From: Gammaproteobacteria bacterium
GTDB lineage: Bacteria; Pseudomonadota; Gammaproteobacteria; Burkholderiales; Sulfuricellaceae
Assembly: GCA_018824405.1 (NCBI GenBank)
Contig: JAHJGO010000003.1
Coordinates: 62,001 to 126,000, forward strand
Length of the DNA stretch: 64,000 nucleotides
Direction: 5' to 3'
Notes under the pieces: generated by a model
Told to the model about the DNA's origin: nothing
The model's input: the letters and a program-made list of their open reading frames with translations, nothing else
Database searches by the model: none
Program-made: the position numbers and the translations under genes
Part shown: positions 34,377 through 43,912 of the stretch, in pieces
Layout of the letters: the number at the start of each line of letters is the position of its first letter
Position numbering within the stretch: the first letter of the stretch is position 1

Positions 34377-36687
34377 GGAGAGAGTCAGCCCCTCACGCCA
34401 GGATTTTGCCCTGGGCGTGTTCGACCATGATCATGAAGCAATCATGGTGGTGGACCCGCGTTCGCTCAGGGTTGTCGAGGCAAACCAGCAGGCATGCATC
34501 AGTCTGGGGTACGAACACCGGGATCTGATTCAGTTGCAGATTACCGACGTCGAGTCTTCCATACAGGACATGTTTTTCTGGGACAGTGTCCGTGCCGGGA
34601 TATGTTCTGATATCGACGATATGGAAAGCCTTTACCGGCGCAGCAATGAGCTCTTTATCCCGGTGGAAAAATCCTTGCGCCGCGTTCAGATCAAGGATCA
34701 GGATTGGCTGCTTCTCCTGTTTCGCGACATCTCGGCCAAGAGAGCTCAGGAGGAGGCGCTGGAACACTCTTCCTCGCTGATTGCGGCAACACTTGAAGCG
34801 ACGGCGGACGGTATTCTGGTGACACGGCCTGATGGCGGCATTAGTCACATGAACCAGAATTTTTCACACATGTGGAAAATTCCGCAGGATCTGCTGGTGC
34901 AGGGCGATGACCGGAAAATTCTGGATTTCATGGAGGATCAGGTGCAGGACGTGGAGCTGTACCGGCAGCGCCTGAGTAAAATCGTGGATAAAAAAGATGC
35001 CACGGAATTTGACACCATCGAGCTCAAGGACGGGCGTTTTCTGGAACGTTATCTGGTCCCGCTCATTATCAGCGGTAAATTGAGCGGGACGGTATTCAGT
35101 TTTCGCGACATTACGCAGCGCCGTCAGGCTGAGAAGGAGCTGCGTCGTGCCAAGGCCGATGCGGAGGCTGCCAGCCACGCCAAGAGCGATTTTCTGGCTG
35201 TGATGAGCCATGAGATTCGCACACCCATGAACGGCATTCTGGGTATGCTGGATCTGGCGCTGGATACCGATCTGACAATAGAACAGCGCGAATATCTGGA
35301 TATTGTCAAATCATCAGCCGAATCACTGCTGACCATCATCAACGACATCCTCGATTTTTCAAAAATCGAGGCAGGGAAACTGGTGCTGGAAACCTTGCCT
35401 TTTGATCTGTCTGTTGAACTGAATAATGCGATGCGCTTGCTGTCATTCCGGGCAGAACAGAAAGGACTGCAACTAAATCTGGATATCCATCCTGGTGTGC
35501 CCATGCATGTTCTGGGGGATTCAGGAAGGCTGCGCCAGATCATTACCAACCTGGTGGGAAATGCCATCAAGTTCACCGAACATGGTGGCATCGAAGTGAA
35601 CGTTGTTCCGAAAACCTCCGGCAGCAAGGGAGGGATGCTGCATTTTTCGGTAGCAGATAGCGGGATTGGGATTCCCCGTGGAAAGCAGGCTGCCATTTTT
35701 GAGGCCTTTACCCAGGCGGACGGCTCGATTTCGCGTAAGTTTGGCGGTACAGGGCTGGGTTTATCCATCGTGCAGCGGCTGGTCCACATGATGGACGGTA
35801 GCTTGTGGCTGGAGAGTGAAGCGGGTCAAGGCGCCACTTTTCACTTTACAGCGCATTTTGCACCTGCTCCAGCCGCGCTTGCCGAACCTGTCAGCAAACT
35901 GCCCAAGGCCGCTTCCCCGATGCAACTCGGCGGGCTGAACATCCTGCTGGTCGAGGACAATGTGATCAATCAGAAACTCGCTCAGACTCTGCTGGAGCAG
36001 GCAGGCTGCAAGGTCAGCGTTGCCGCAAACGGGATCGAGGCGATGGTCGTGCAAGCTGCTAAGCCTTTCGATCTGATCCTGATGGATATTCAGATGCCGC
36101 TCATGGGTGGCATCGAGGCGACGCAGGGTATTCGCAAACAGGAAAGCCAGAGTGGTGGGCATGTTCCGATTGTCGCCATGACGGCCAACGCCATTCAGGG
36201 TGATCGCGAACGCTGTCTCGAGGCGGGTATGGATGGCTATATCGCCAAGCCGCTGCACAAGGCTCAGATGTTCGCCACGATCATGGAAGTTTTGGGGAAA
36301 GCGCAGAATGTTTCGGTTTCTGCCGATAGCCCTGCCCAGTCCCTGGACAAATTCGATTATGCTCTGGCACTGGACGGCGCTGAGCGTGACGTGGTTGGAA
36401 TCATTGGCCAGCTTTTTGTGGAATCCTGTGGGGATTATCTGGGACAGTTGAAAACGGCTATTGCCGAAGCTCAGGTGGATCAGCTCGGACTGGTGGCGCA
36501 CACGCTCAAAGGACTGCTTGGGAATTTTGCAGCGGAACCTGCGGTCCAGCAAGCTGCCAGCCTGGAGGCCATGGCGAAGCAGTCTGACCTGGCACAGGCA
36601 TCCTTTCATCTGGGCAAGCTGGAACAGGAGGTTGCCATTTTCCTGCCTTGTCTCAAGGCCTGGCTTGCAAGAGAGACGCATGCCTGA
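34363..36687 (+). CDS. Hybrid sensor histidine kinase (PAS-PAS-HisKA-HATPase-REC-HPt)
   Basis: A 774-residue cytoplasmic kinase with no membrane segment. Two PAS domains (~10-130 and ~135-260) precede HisKA with the phospho-His in [15 protein letters not shown] (about residue 283), an HATPase domain ([14 protein letters not shown]), a receiver domain ([11 protein letters not shown], then [13 protein letters not shown]) and a C-terminal HPt with [10 protein letters not shown]. The complete internal relay suggests a further response regulator elsewhere. The ATG at 34363 overlaps the restored end of the HD-GYP gene, so the two probably form one signalling unit. Confidence 0.93.
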   Translation: MILPEERVSPSRQDFALGVFDHDHEAIMVVDPRSLRVVEANQQACISLGYEHRDLIQLQITDVESSIQDMFFWDSVRAGICSDIDDMESLYRRSNELFIPVEKSLRRVQIKDQDWLLLLFRDISAKRAQEEALEHSSSLIAATLEATADGILVTRPDGGISHMNQNFSHMWKIPQDLLVQGDDRKILDFMEDQVQDVELYRQRLSKIVDKKDATEFDTIELKDGRFLERYLVPLIISGKLSGTVFSFRDITQRRQAEKELRRAKADAEAASHAKSDFLAVMSHEIRTPMNGILGMLDLALDTDLTIEQREYLDIVKSSAESLLTIINDILDFSKIEAGKLVLETLPFDLSVELNNAMRLLSFRAEQKGLQLNLDIHPGVPMHVLGDSGRLRQIITNLVGNAIKFTEHGGIEVNVVPKTSGSKGGMLHFSVADSGIGIPRGKQAAIFEAFTQADGSISRKFGGTGLGLSIVQRLVHMMDGSLWLESEAGQGATFHFTAHFAPAPAALAEPVSKLPKAASPMQLGGLNILLVEDNVINQKLAQTLLEQAGCKVSVAANGIEAMVVQAAKPFDLILMDIQMPLMGGIEATQGIRKQESQSGGHVPIVAMTANAIQGDRERCLEAGMDGYIAKPLHKAQMFATIMEVLGKAQNVSVSADSPAQSLDKFDYALALDGAERDVVGIIGQLFVESCGDYLGQLKTAIAEAQVDQLGLVAHTLKGLLGNFAAEPAVQQAASLEAMAKQSDLAQASFHLGKLEQEVAIFLPCLKAWLARETHA

Positions 36688-36722
36688 ATCGACTTCCTCT
36701 TACAATTTTAGGGTTAATTGAT

Positions 36723-37517
36723 ATGCAGCAATACCTTGATCTCATGCGCCATGTCCAGGCGCATGGCAACCAGAAGTCCGATCGTACCGGCACTGGCACG
36801 GTGAGTGTGTTTGGCTACCAGATGCGCTTCGATCTGTCGCAGGGCTTTCCGCTGGTGACCACCAAAAAATGCCATCTCAAGTCCATCATTCACGAGTTGC
36901 TGTGGTTCCTGCAGGGCAGCACCAATATCAAATATCTCAAGGCTAACGGGGTTTCGATCTGGGACGAATGGGCAGACGAGAAAGGCAACCTGGGGCCGGT
37001 CTATGGCTACCAGTGGCGTTCCTGGCCCACGCCGGATGGGCGTCACATCGATCAGATTGCCCAGGTGGTTGAGCAGATCAGGAATAATCCGGACTCGCGC
37101 CGACTGATTGTCAGCGCCTGGAATGTGGCCGATGTGGACAAGATGAAGCTGCCGCCATGCCATGCTTTTTTCCAGTTTTACGTGGCAGATGGAAAATTGT
37201 CCTGCCAGCTCTATCAGCGCAGTGCAGATATTTTCCTCGGCGTGCCATTCAATATTGCTTCCTACGCACTGCTGACCATGATGGTGGCCCAGGTGTGCGG
37301 CCTCAAACCGGGTGATTTTGTACATACGCTGGGTGACGCGCATCTCTACCTCAATCACCTGGAACAGACCCGCGAGCAGCTTTCGCGCCAGCCACGTGCG
37401 CTGCCTCGAATGAAAATCAACCTTGAGGTTAAGGACATTTTTGACTTCAAATTCGAAGACTTCAATCTCGAAGGCTATGACCCCCATCCCGCAATCAGGG
37501 CGCCGGTGGCCGTCTAG
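36723..37517 (+). CDS. thyA: Thymidylate synthase
   Basis: A 264-residue enzyme that methylates dUMP to dTMP using methylene-tetrahydrofolate. The sequence is canonical: [38 protein letters not shown], and the active-site [13 protein letters not shown] with the catalytic Cys. The frame is open upstream but ATG at 36723 gives the normal N-terminus [11 protein letters not shown]. folA lies two genes downstream, and dcd at 15109 supplies the dUMP route. Confidence 0.97.
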   Translation: MQQYLDLMRHVQAHGNQKSDRTGTGTVSVFGYQMRFDLSQGFPLVTTKKCHLKSIIHELLWFLQGSTNIKYLKANGVSIWDEWADEKGNLGPVYGYQWRSWPTPDGRHIDQIAQVVEQIRNNPDSRRLIVSAWNVADVDKMKLPPCHAFFQFYVADGKLSCQLYQRSADIFLGVPFNIASYALLTMMVAQVCGLKPGDFVHTLGDAHLYLNHLEQTREQLSRQPRALPRMKINLEVKDIFDFKFEDFNLEGYDPHPAIRAPVAV

Positions 37518-37577
37518 GGTTGGCAAGGGATATAAATCGGACTAGAGTCCGGCATAAAATATAACGGGAGTGTGTTG

Positions 37578-39203
37578 ATGAACTGGATTACGCATAGTAT
37601 TCGCAACAAGTTGCTGCTGATTTCCGGAGGGGGAACCGTATTGCTGCTGGCAGCGGCCCTGCTTGGTATTGGCATGTCCTGGAACAGTATTCAGCTGTTC
37701 GAACACCAGGTTGAAGCCCGGCGCGCGGATCAGAATCAGATACTTCTGGCCCAGGTGGAGTTCAAAACCCAGGTTCAGGAATGGAAAAATATCCTGTTGC
37801 GTGGCAGTGATCCGGCATCACTGGAGAAATACTGGGGCCAGTTCGAAAAACATGAAGGCAAGGTGCGTGAAGAGGTCACGGCTTTGCTGAAAACGGTAGA
37901 TGATCCGGCAGCAAAGGAGTCGCTTGGGCAATTTATGGCCGAACATCAAAAAATGGCCGAGGCTTACCGCAAAGGGCTGCAGGCCTTCAAGGATGCCAAT
38001 TCTGACAGCAAGGCCGGAGACCTGGCGGTCAAGGGGGTGGATCGCGCGCCTAGCGACCTGTTGTCCAAGGCGATTGAGCAAATCTCAGTCAGCGCTGATC
38101 AAGCCTCGACACGAGCTGCTGCGAGTGCACGCTCGGGCATGAAGTGGAGCCTGGGGATGATGGGCGTGGCCATCATTATTGCGCTGGTGACTTTTTTGTG
38201 GATGGTGCAAAAAAACATTATCACCCCTGCAAAAAACCTGGTTGAGGATTTCGAATCCATTGCCAAGGGAGATTTTTCTCATTCCATTCGCCAGTCCACT
38301 CAGGATGAAATCGGTATCGTTGCTTCTGCGGCAGAGCGTTTGCGTACGGATGTTGCGAAGATTCTGGCTGATGTGGAACAGTCGACGGTGGACTTGCACG
38401 CGGCTGCCACCCGGCTTGCTGCTTCATCCATCCAGGTTGCTTCGGGTTCCCAGCAGCAAAGCGATGCAGCGGCCACAACTGCGGCTGCGGTGGAGGAGAT
38501 GGCAGTCAGCATTGCATCGGTAGCGGAGAGTGCCGAAAACGTGAACCAGCTTTCCCGGCTGAGCCTGGAACGCACTGTAGTCGGTAATGAGAAGCTGTCG
38601 GAGCTGATTGGCGAGATCAGCGGAGTGGAGGATTCGGTGGATGAAATCGGCCGTTCCGTCACCGAGTTTGTGCATAGCACGGAAGCGATTACCAATATGA
38701 CCCGGCAGGTCAAGGATATAGCCGACCAGACCAACCTGCTGGCGCTCAACGCCGCCATTGAGGCGGCACGTGCGGGCGAGCAGGGACGAGGCTTCGCCGT
38801 GGTGGCCGACGAAGTACGCAAGCTGGCTGAAAAATCAGCGCAATCCGCCAGCCAGATCGATCAGGTGACCCTGACCCTGAGCCAGCAGGCCGCTCTGGTA
38901 GAGCAAGCAATTCAACGCGGCCATGAATCGCTAACCGCCAGTCAGGATTTTCTCGAACATGTGGCGATGGCTCTGGGCGAAGCTAATCAGTCTGTCAGTG
39001 AAGCCAGCAGTGGCGTGGACTCAATCACGCTGTCGACGAACGAACAGAAGAGCGCCAGCAATGAAATAGCCCGTAATGTCGAGTGCATCGCGCAAATGGC
39101 TGAACAGAATGGCGAGGCGGTGCAGCAGAATACCGCCGAAATCAATAACATGGAGCGCATGGCAAGCAACTTGCATGCGGCGGTAAACAGATTCAAGTTA
39201 TGA
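37578..39203 (+). CDS. Methyl-accepting chemotaxis protein
   Basis: A 541-residue chemoreceptor with two membrane segments (~12-33 and ~190-210) enclosing a mostly helical periplasmic sensor, a HAMP region beginning [19 protein letters not shown], and a cytoplasmic coiled coil with the conserved tip [20 protein letters not shown]. The ligand is unknown. ATG at 37578 follows GGGAG at a good distance. It lies between thyA and folA, and its stop overlaps the folA start by four bases (ATGA), an odd linkage of a receptor with a folate operon. No other chemotaxis gene is in the window. Confidence 0.93.
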   Translation: MNWITHSIRNKLLLISGGGTVLLLAAALLGIGMSWNSIQLFEHQVEARRADQNQILLAQVEFKTQVQEWKNILLRGSDPASLEKYWGQFEKHEGKVREEVTALLKTVDDPAAKESLGQFMAEHQKMAEAYRKGLQAFKDANSDSKAGDLAVKGVDRAPSDLLSKAIEQISVSADQASTRAAASARSGMKWSLGMMGVAIIIALVTFLWMVQKNIITPAKNLVEDFESIAKGDFSHSIRQSTQDEIGIVASAAERLRTDVAKILADVEQSTVDLHAAATRLAASSIQVASGSQQQSDAAATTAAAVEEMAVSIASVAESAENVNQLSRLSLERTVVGNEKLSELIGEISGVEDSVDEIGRSVTEFVHSTEAITNMTRQVKDIADQTNLLALNAAIEAARAGEQGRGFAVVADEVRKLAEKSAQSASQIDQVTLTLSQQAALVEQAIQRGHESLTASQDFLEHVAMALGEANQSVSEASSGVDSITLSTNEQKSASNEIARNVECIAQMAEQNGEAVQQNTAEINNMERMASNLHAAVNRFKL

Positions 39204-39700
39204 GCCAGACCCAGTTCTCCATCATTGCTGCCATGGCGAGCAATCGCGTCATCGGCATCGACAATACCCTGCCATGGCGCCTGCCGGCCGATCTGGCCCA
39301 TTTCAAGGCGCTTACCCTGGGACACCACATCATCATGGGGCGCAAGACCTGGGAGTCGCTGGGGAGGCCCTTGCCGGGCCGGACTTCGGTGATTATCACG
39401 CGCGACCGGAATTTTTCTGTGCCCGATTGCGTGGTAGTGCATACTCTGACAGATGCCATGGCCGCCTGTGCGGGCGATGCAGAAGCCTTTTTTATCGGTG
39501 GTGCCGATATATACCGTCAGGCGCTTGAACTGGCAGGCCGGATGTACCTGACTGAAGTCAAAACCGAGGTGGCCGGGGATGCCTGGTTTCCTGAATTTGA
39601 CCACGCCAGATGGGTGGAATCCAGCCGCAAGCATTGCAGCGCGGATGAAAAGAATGGTTTTGATTATGATTTTGTTGTTTACGATATACATAATAAATAA
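39200..39700 (+). CDS. folA: Dihydrofolate reductase
   Basis: A 166-residue enzyme that regenerates tetrahydrofolate after thymidylate synthesis. Family motifs are [41 protein letters not shown] and [13 protein letters not shown]. The ATG is coupled to the chemoreceptor stop by a four-base overlap. thyA is 1.7 kb upstream on the same strand, so the usual thyA-folA pair is present but interrupted by the chemoreceptor gene. Confidence 0.97.
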   Translation: MSQTQFSIIAAMASNRVIGIDNTLPWRLPADLAHFKALTLGHHIIMGRKTWESLGRPLPGRTSVIITRDRNFSVPDCVVVHTLTDAMAACAGDAEAFFIGGADIYRQALELAGRMYLTEVKTEVAGDAWFPEFDHARWVESSRKHCSADEKNGFDYDFVVYDIHNK

Positions 39701-39714
39701 AGGGTTACATTGAT

Positions 39715-40524
39715 ATGATAAAGTTGATTCTCATATTATTTCTGGCTGTTCCGTCACTTGCGCTGGCGGGCGGAAAGGCCGAGTTGACCTGGTACGGCCA
39801 TGCCGGATTCAAACTCGCCACACCTTCCGGCAAGGTGCTGCTGATCGACCCCTGGCTGACCAACCCTGCCAACAAGAACGGCAAGGAAGACCTGGCCAAA
39901 CTCGACAAGGCGGATCTGATCCTGATCACCCACGGCCACTTCGATCACGTTGGCAACAGTGCAGAAATCGCCACCAAAACCGGCGCACGGCTGGTGACGA
40001 CATTTGACCTGGGCAAGGCACTGGCGACCTATGGCGGTTATCCGGAAAAGCAGATGGGGTTCGACACCCAGGGTAATTTCGGCGGGGAGTTGAGCATGCT
40101 CGACGGTGAAGTGAAAATTGCCTTCATCCCTGCCATCCACAGTTCAACAGTGGTTGCACCGGAAGGCAGTTCAGACAAACATATTCACAACGGCGGAAAC
40201 CCAGGCGGCTTCCTGATTACGGTGAAAAATGGTCCGGCGATTTACCATACCGGCGATACGGACGTGTTTGGCGATATGGCCCTGATCAGTCGTTTTCACA
40301 AGGTTGATGTCATGCTGGCCTGCATAGGCGGACATTTCACCATGGGTCCGGAACGTGCAGCCGAGGCGGTGAAACTGGTCAAGCCGGGCATGGTCGTGCC
40401 GATGCATTTCGGCACTTTCCCGGTACTGGATGGCAAGCCGGATGCTTTTGCGGCAGCCTTGAAGAAACAGGGCGTAAAAGTCAGGTTGAAGGAAATGAAA
40501 GTCGGCGAAACGCTGGCCTTATAG
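39715..40524 (+). CDS. Secreted metal-dependent hydrolase, UPF0173/MBL fold
   Basis: A 269-residue metallo-beta-lactamase-fold protein with an N-terminal signal peptide (MIKLILILFLAVPSLALAGG). The metal-binding motif HGHFDH is at 73-78, and YHTGDTDVFGDM and PMHFGTFP supply later ligands. UPF0173 members are usually cytoplasmic, so periplasmic export is a small peculiarity. Its substrate is unknown; related proteins hydrolyse phosphodiesters or lactones. It is 14 bp after folA. Confidence 0.88.
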   Translation: MIKLILILFLAVPSLALAGGKAELTWYGHAGFKLATPSGKVLLIDPWLTNPANKNGKEDLAKLDKADLILITHGHFDHVGNSAEIATKTGARLVTTFDLGKALATYGGYPEKQMGFDTQGNFGGELSMLDGEVKIAFIPAIHSSTVVAPEGSSDKHIHNGGNPGGFLITVKNGPAIYHTGDTDVFGDMALISRFHKVDVMLACIGGHFTMGPERAAEAVKLVKPGMVVPMHFGTFPVLDGKPDAFAAALKKQGVKVRLKEMKVGETLAL

Positions 40525-40530
40525 GCTTAA

Positions 40531-40549
40531 TCTGACACGCATTGTCAGA
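40531..40549. terminator. Weak candidate terminator between convergent genes
   Basis: TCTGACA and TGTCAGA form a 7-bp stem with a 5-base loop seven bases after the UPF0173 stop, followed on the plus strand by a short T-rich stretch (ACTTTT). It would serve the convergent UPF0173 and diguanylate cyclase genes. Confidence 0.4.
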
Positions 40550-40630
40550 ATGTAACTTTTGCTATCGACCCTCAAGAGCCATTCAGCACCACGACCTCAA
40601 TCATCCGGGTACGCCATTTATGACAGTCGC

Positions 40631-42754
40631 TCAAATGTTCGAGTCATGAAACCGTATCAAATTGCGCCCTGCCTTTTTGGCTTGATACATTGCCATATCG
40701 GCTTTCTTGAGAATTTCGCTATAGCTTGCTTCATAATTGAAAAACAAGGTCACGCCAACGCTCGCTGAGCAATGATGTTCCACTGTGGCATCAGCTTTTT
40801 CATTGTGCCTGATGGTCAGTAAATAGGGTTCAGATAACGCGGCACGGATTTTTTCCGCAATGATCCCGGCTTGGGAGGTCGATTCGGCTTTATCCGTACC
40901 CAGCCCGTTAAGCATCACAATAAATTCATCGCCACCGAAACGTGCCACTGTATCCATCTCGCGCACACATTTATTAAGGCGTTCCGCTGCCTTAATTAAA
41001 AGCTGGTCACCCGCAATATGTCCATGTGTATCATTAAGGGGCTTGAAGTTATCCAGATCAAGAAGCATCAGTGCGCCATAGCAAGCACTACGCTTACTGG
41101 CAGCCATAGCCTGACTCAGGCGATCGTTGAGCAAGTGCCGGTTCGGCAGCTGGGTCAACGGATCATAGAAAGCCATGTTCTTGATCACGTCTTCCTCAGC
41201 CTTGCGAGTGGATATGTCGGTGTGTGCTCCAACGTAGTGCGTAACTGCGCCATCCTCCGATTTCACCGCAGTGATGGCCAGCCATTTGGGGTAGATTTCA
41301 CCGTTCTTTCGCCGGTCCCAGATTTCCCCATGCCAGCCCCCCGTGCGCTTGATGCTATCCCACATTGCAGCATAAAAGGCGGTATTGTGACGACCGGACT
41401 TGAACAGGCGAGGCGTCTGCCCAATAATTTCTTCAGCCATATATCCGGTGATTTCGGTGAGGGCGCGGTTGACCTGCAGAATCACACTATTGGCATCGGT
41501 GACCATCATGCCCTCCTGCGATTCAAAAGCTACGGCAGCTATGCGGAGAGACTCTTCCGCGTGTTTGCGCTTGGTGATGTCACGAGTGATGCCGACGAAG
41601 TGGGTCAACTGTCCTTGCTCATCATGCACAGGCGAGATCGTCAGCTCGTTCCAGAATGCGCTGCCGTCTTTGCGATAATGGAGAATGTCGCCGGAAAATT
41701 CCGTGCCATACTCAAAAGACATGCGTATCCGCTCGGCCTGATGTGGATCGGTAAGTGGCCCCACCAATAAGCAGTAATCCCGGCCAATGATTTCTGTGGT
41801 GCTGTAGCCAGTGATCGAGGCAAAGGCGTCATTCGCCGAGAGGATGAATTGGTCTGCTCCCCTGATGACCACGCCTTGAGAGACCGCTTTCAGGGCCGCA
41901 TCGCTAACTCGAAGCTGCTCCTGGTCATGCTTGATTGATGTGATGTCAGTCACCAATCCAAACACACCCTGAACCTGGCCATCCACTTTGTGCGGAATGT
42001 ATTGAGCCAAAACGTGCAGAACATTACCATCTGGCTTGGGTAATGTGCCTTCAAACGACTGGGGTTCACCACGCAACGCAGAGCGAATATAGGGTTCTCG
42101 AATCCGAAACAGTTCATCGCCCACCAGATCTTGAATCCGGATGCCCTGCATTTCTGCCTCCGAGCGTCCAAGTAATTTGGTGTATTCTTTGCTTGCAAAG
42201 GTGTAACGAAGCTCCGGTGTCCAGTGCCCCAACAGGGCGGGAATATGATCGGCCAGTGCCTTTACGAAATCATTGCTCTCCCGTTGCCCCGTCTCGGCTT
42301 GCTTGCGCTCAGTAATGTCTTCAGCAACTCCGGCGATCCAGCGAATATTCCCTGTTACATCACAGAGGGTAAAGGTGTGTGCTTTTATCCACCGTTCGGA
42401 GCCGTCAGGTCGGTGTATTCGATACTCCGGGAAGGCGATATCAGACGTGTCTCCGCTGCTGATTGCGCTCATCGCAGCAATGACCTGTTCGCGGTCTGCA
42501 TCAACTACGGAATCCAGCCAATCAAGTGGCCTGGCATAGAGGCTATCGCAGGAACGGCCCCAGATTTCCACATACCCTGGGCTGATATAGATAATCTCTT
42601 GCCAATCTGTGGAAGCGATCCAGAAGACTTCCCGGAGGTGTTCCGTCAACTGTTGGAAAAGGCTTGCCATCTCCTCCTGTGTAAAATCCGTTCCCTTTCT
42701 CTTTGGGATGTTTGGCGTAATCAAAAGGTGTGGGGTCTTTTGGGTGATATTCAT
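40631..42754 (-). CDS. Multi-PAS diguanylate cyclase
   Basis: A roughly 707-residue soluble sensor protein with four consecutive PAS/PAC domains (each ending in stretches such as WIAGVAEDITERKQAE, FVGITRDITKRKHAEE and YVGAHTDISTRKAEE) and a C-terminal GGDEF domain with intact RFGGDEFIVML, so it should make c-di-GMP. There is no EAL domain and no membrane segment. The frame is open up to 42877; I prefer the ATG at 42754, preceded by GAAGAAATT, but ATG at 42826 is possible. It is convergent with the UPF0173 gene. Confidence 0.88.
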   Translation of the reverse strand: MNITQKTPHLLITPNIPKRKGTDFTQEEMASLFQQLTEHLREVFWIASTDWQEIIYISPGYVEIWGRSCDSLYARPLDWLDSVVDADREQVIAAMSAISSGDTSDIAFPEYRIHRPDGSERWIKAHTFTLCDVTGNIRWIAGVAEDITERKQAETGQRESNDFVKALADHIPALLGHWTPELRYTFASKEYTKLLGRSEAEMQGIRIQDLVGDELFRIREPYIRSALRGEPQSFEGTLPKPDGNVLHVLAQYIPHKVDGQVQGVFGLVTDITSIKHDQEQLRVSDAALKAVSQGVVIRGADQFILSANDAFASITGYSTTEIIGRDYCLLVGPLTDPHQAERIRMSFEYGTEFSGDILHYRKDGSAFWNELTISPVHDEQGQLTHFVGITRDITKRKHAEESLRIAAVAFESQEGMMVTDANSVILQVNRALTEITGYMAEEIIGQTPRLFKSGRHNTAFYAAMWDSIKRTGGWHGEIWDRRKNGEIYPKWLAITAVKSEDGAVTHYVGAHTDISTRKAEEDVIKNMAFYDPLTQLPNRHLLNDRLSQAMAASKRSACYGALMLLDLDNFKPLNDTHGHIAGDQLLIKAAERLNKCVREMDTVARFGGDEFIVMLNGLGTDKAESTSQAGIIAEKIRAALSEPYLLTIRHNEKADATVEHHCSASVGVTLFFNYEASYSEILKKADMAMYQAKKAGRNLIRFHDSNI

Positions 42755-42985
42755 AATTTCTTCGAAAAAATTTATGAACTCGACCTTACGCCCATTTTGA
42801 CCATTTTCAATCGGGGATTCCCCCATTTTTGCCAGTAGGGTTATTGCTACAACTGAATCCCAATGGCCGCATGTCATATCTTGCCGCCACTAGCCGGTGG
42901 ATTGAGAAAGGCGGAAACTGGCACATTGCGGCCTTAATCCCGGTTTTAACCAACTCTGATAACGCCTGTCAGATGCTTTTGCATG

Positions 42986-43028
42986 CAAAACAAAACGGGG
43001 AGCGATATTCGCTCCCCGTTTTGTTTTG
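42986..43028 (-). terminator. Very strong terminator hairpin of the copper-efflux operon
   Basis: A perfect 20-bp inverted repeat (42986-43005 with 43009-43028, loop TAT): arms consist of CAAAACAAAAC and GGGGAGCGA. It lies 14 bp after the DUF302 stop and can end transcription in both directions because the arms carry T-rich ends. A 14-bp perfect palindrome TTTTGCATGCAAAA (42977-42990) overlaps its left edge. Confidence 0.85.
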
Positions 43029-43042
43029 ATCTTGCTTGAATC

Positions 43043-43432
43043 TTAACTTTTCAGCGCATCGCGTACCCGCTCCAGGCGTCCGCGCACTTCCTTGGCCAGT
43101 TCTTCGATGCCGGGCTTCTCCACCAGTTTCAGCACGGCGGATGGGTCCATGAATGCCACGGTGATCGATCCATTTTCTTCTTCGCGTACCACCACGTTGC
43201 AGGGCAGCAGCAGGCCGATATCCGGGTCGGCAGTGATGGCCTGATGTGCCAGCGGGGGATTGCAGGCTCCCAGGATGCGGTAGGGGCGGCCATCGATGTT
43301 GAGTTTGGCCTTCATGGTGGCCTTCACGTCGATGTCCGTGAGAACGCCAAATCCTTCAGTTTTCAGTGCCTCGGTCACTTTGCTTACGGCATCGTCGAAT
43401 GAGCCTGATACTTGTGTGCTGAATCCGTACAT
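43043..43432 (-). CDS. DUF302 domain protein
   Basis: A 129-residue cytoplasmic protein matching DUF302: [36 protein letters not shown] and [22 protein letters not shown] are typical. The fold is known from structural work but the function is not; members are frequent near cytochromes, sulfur and metal genes. It is the last gene of the copper-type efflux operon, 41 bp after the cytochrome gene, and is followed by a very strong terminator. Confidence 0.9.
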   Translation of the reverse strand: MYGFSTQVSGSFDDAVSKVTEALKTEGFGVLTDIDVKATMKAKLNIDGRPYRILGACNPPLAHQAITADPDIGLLLPCNVVVREEENGSITVAFMDPSAVLKLVEKPGIEELAKEVRGRLERVRDALKS

Positions 43433-43473
43433 GAGAGTCTCCGGGTAAATTAGAAAAGACTAATAATACAAAA

Positions 43474-43911
43474 TTATTGAGTGCCGTGCTCGGTTTTTGT
43501 CTGCCAGTCCAGATAGACCTGGTCCGACCACAGCGAGGTAATCCAGACTGCCACGGCGCTGATTTCATGCTCGCTCAGCTTGCCTTGCCAGGCTGGCATG
43601 TTGCCGCGTCCGTCCGGGCTGCCGAGCCTGATGAACTGTTGAATCTGAGTGCTCGATAGACGCCACGTGCGACCATTGCCGTCGAGCGGAGGGGGCGGGA
43701 GTTTTCCATCCGGGCCAGGCTGTTGCCAGCCCGTCTTCCCTTCCCCTTTGTAGCCATGGCATGTGGCGCAATGGGAGTTGTAAATTAGCTCACCCATTGC
43801 CAGTGTTTTTTCATCGTAGTGGCGGGTTTTTTTGTCCTCGCGGCCCTGTGGGTGGTCGCTACATGCAGAAAGCAGCAGCGCGCTCAGCAGAGCGATGGAT
43901 TTGATGTTCAC
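43474..43911 (-). CDS. Lipoprotein class I cytochrome c
   Basis: A 145-residue exported haem protein. The signal peptide ends in a lipobox (LLLSAC, Cys17), so it is probably membrane-anchored in the periplasm. One haem-binding motif CATCH is at 48-52, and a likely Met axial ligand lies in GNMPAWQGKLS, a pattern of the SoxX/cytochrome c551-like group. It begins one base after the pump gene stop and so belongs to the copper-type efflux operon; a redox role for copper is inferred only. Confidence 0.9.
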   Translation of the reverse strand: MNIKSIALLSALLLSACSDHPQGREDKKTRHYDEKTLAMGELIYNSHCATCHGYKGEGKTGWQQPGPDGKLPPPPLDGNGRTWRLSSTQIQQFIRLGSPDGRGNMPAWQGKLSEHEISAVAVWITSLWSDQVYLDWQTKTEHGTQ

Positions 43912-43912
43912 G

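Noticed and set aside
42829-43029. Short plus-strand open frame (66 codons) between the diguanylate cyclase and DUF302 genes
   Set aside because: It runs through the terminator hairpin, has no ribosome binding site and no recognisable sequence.
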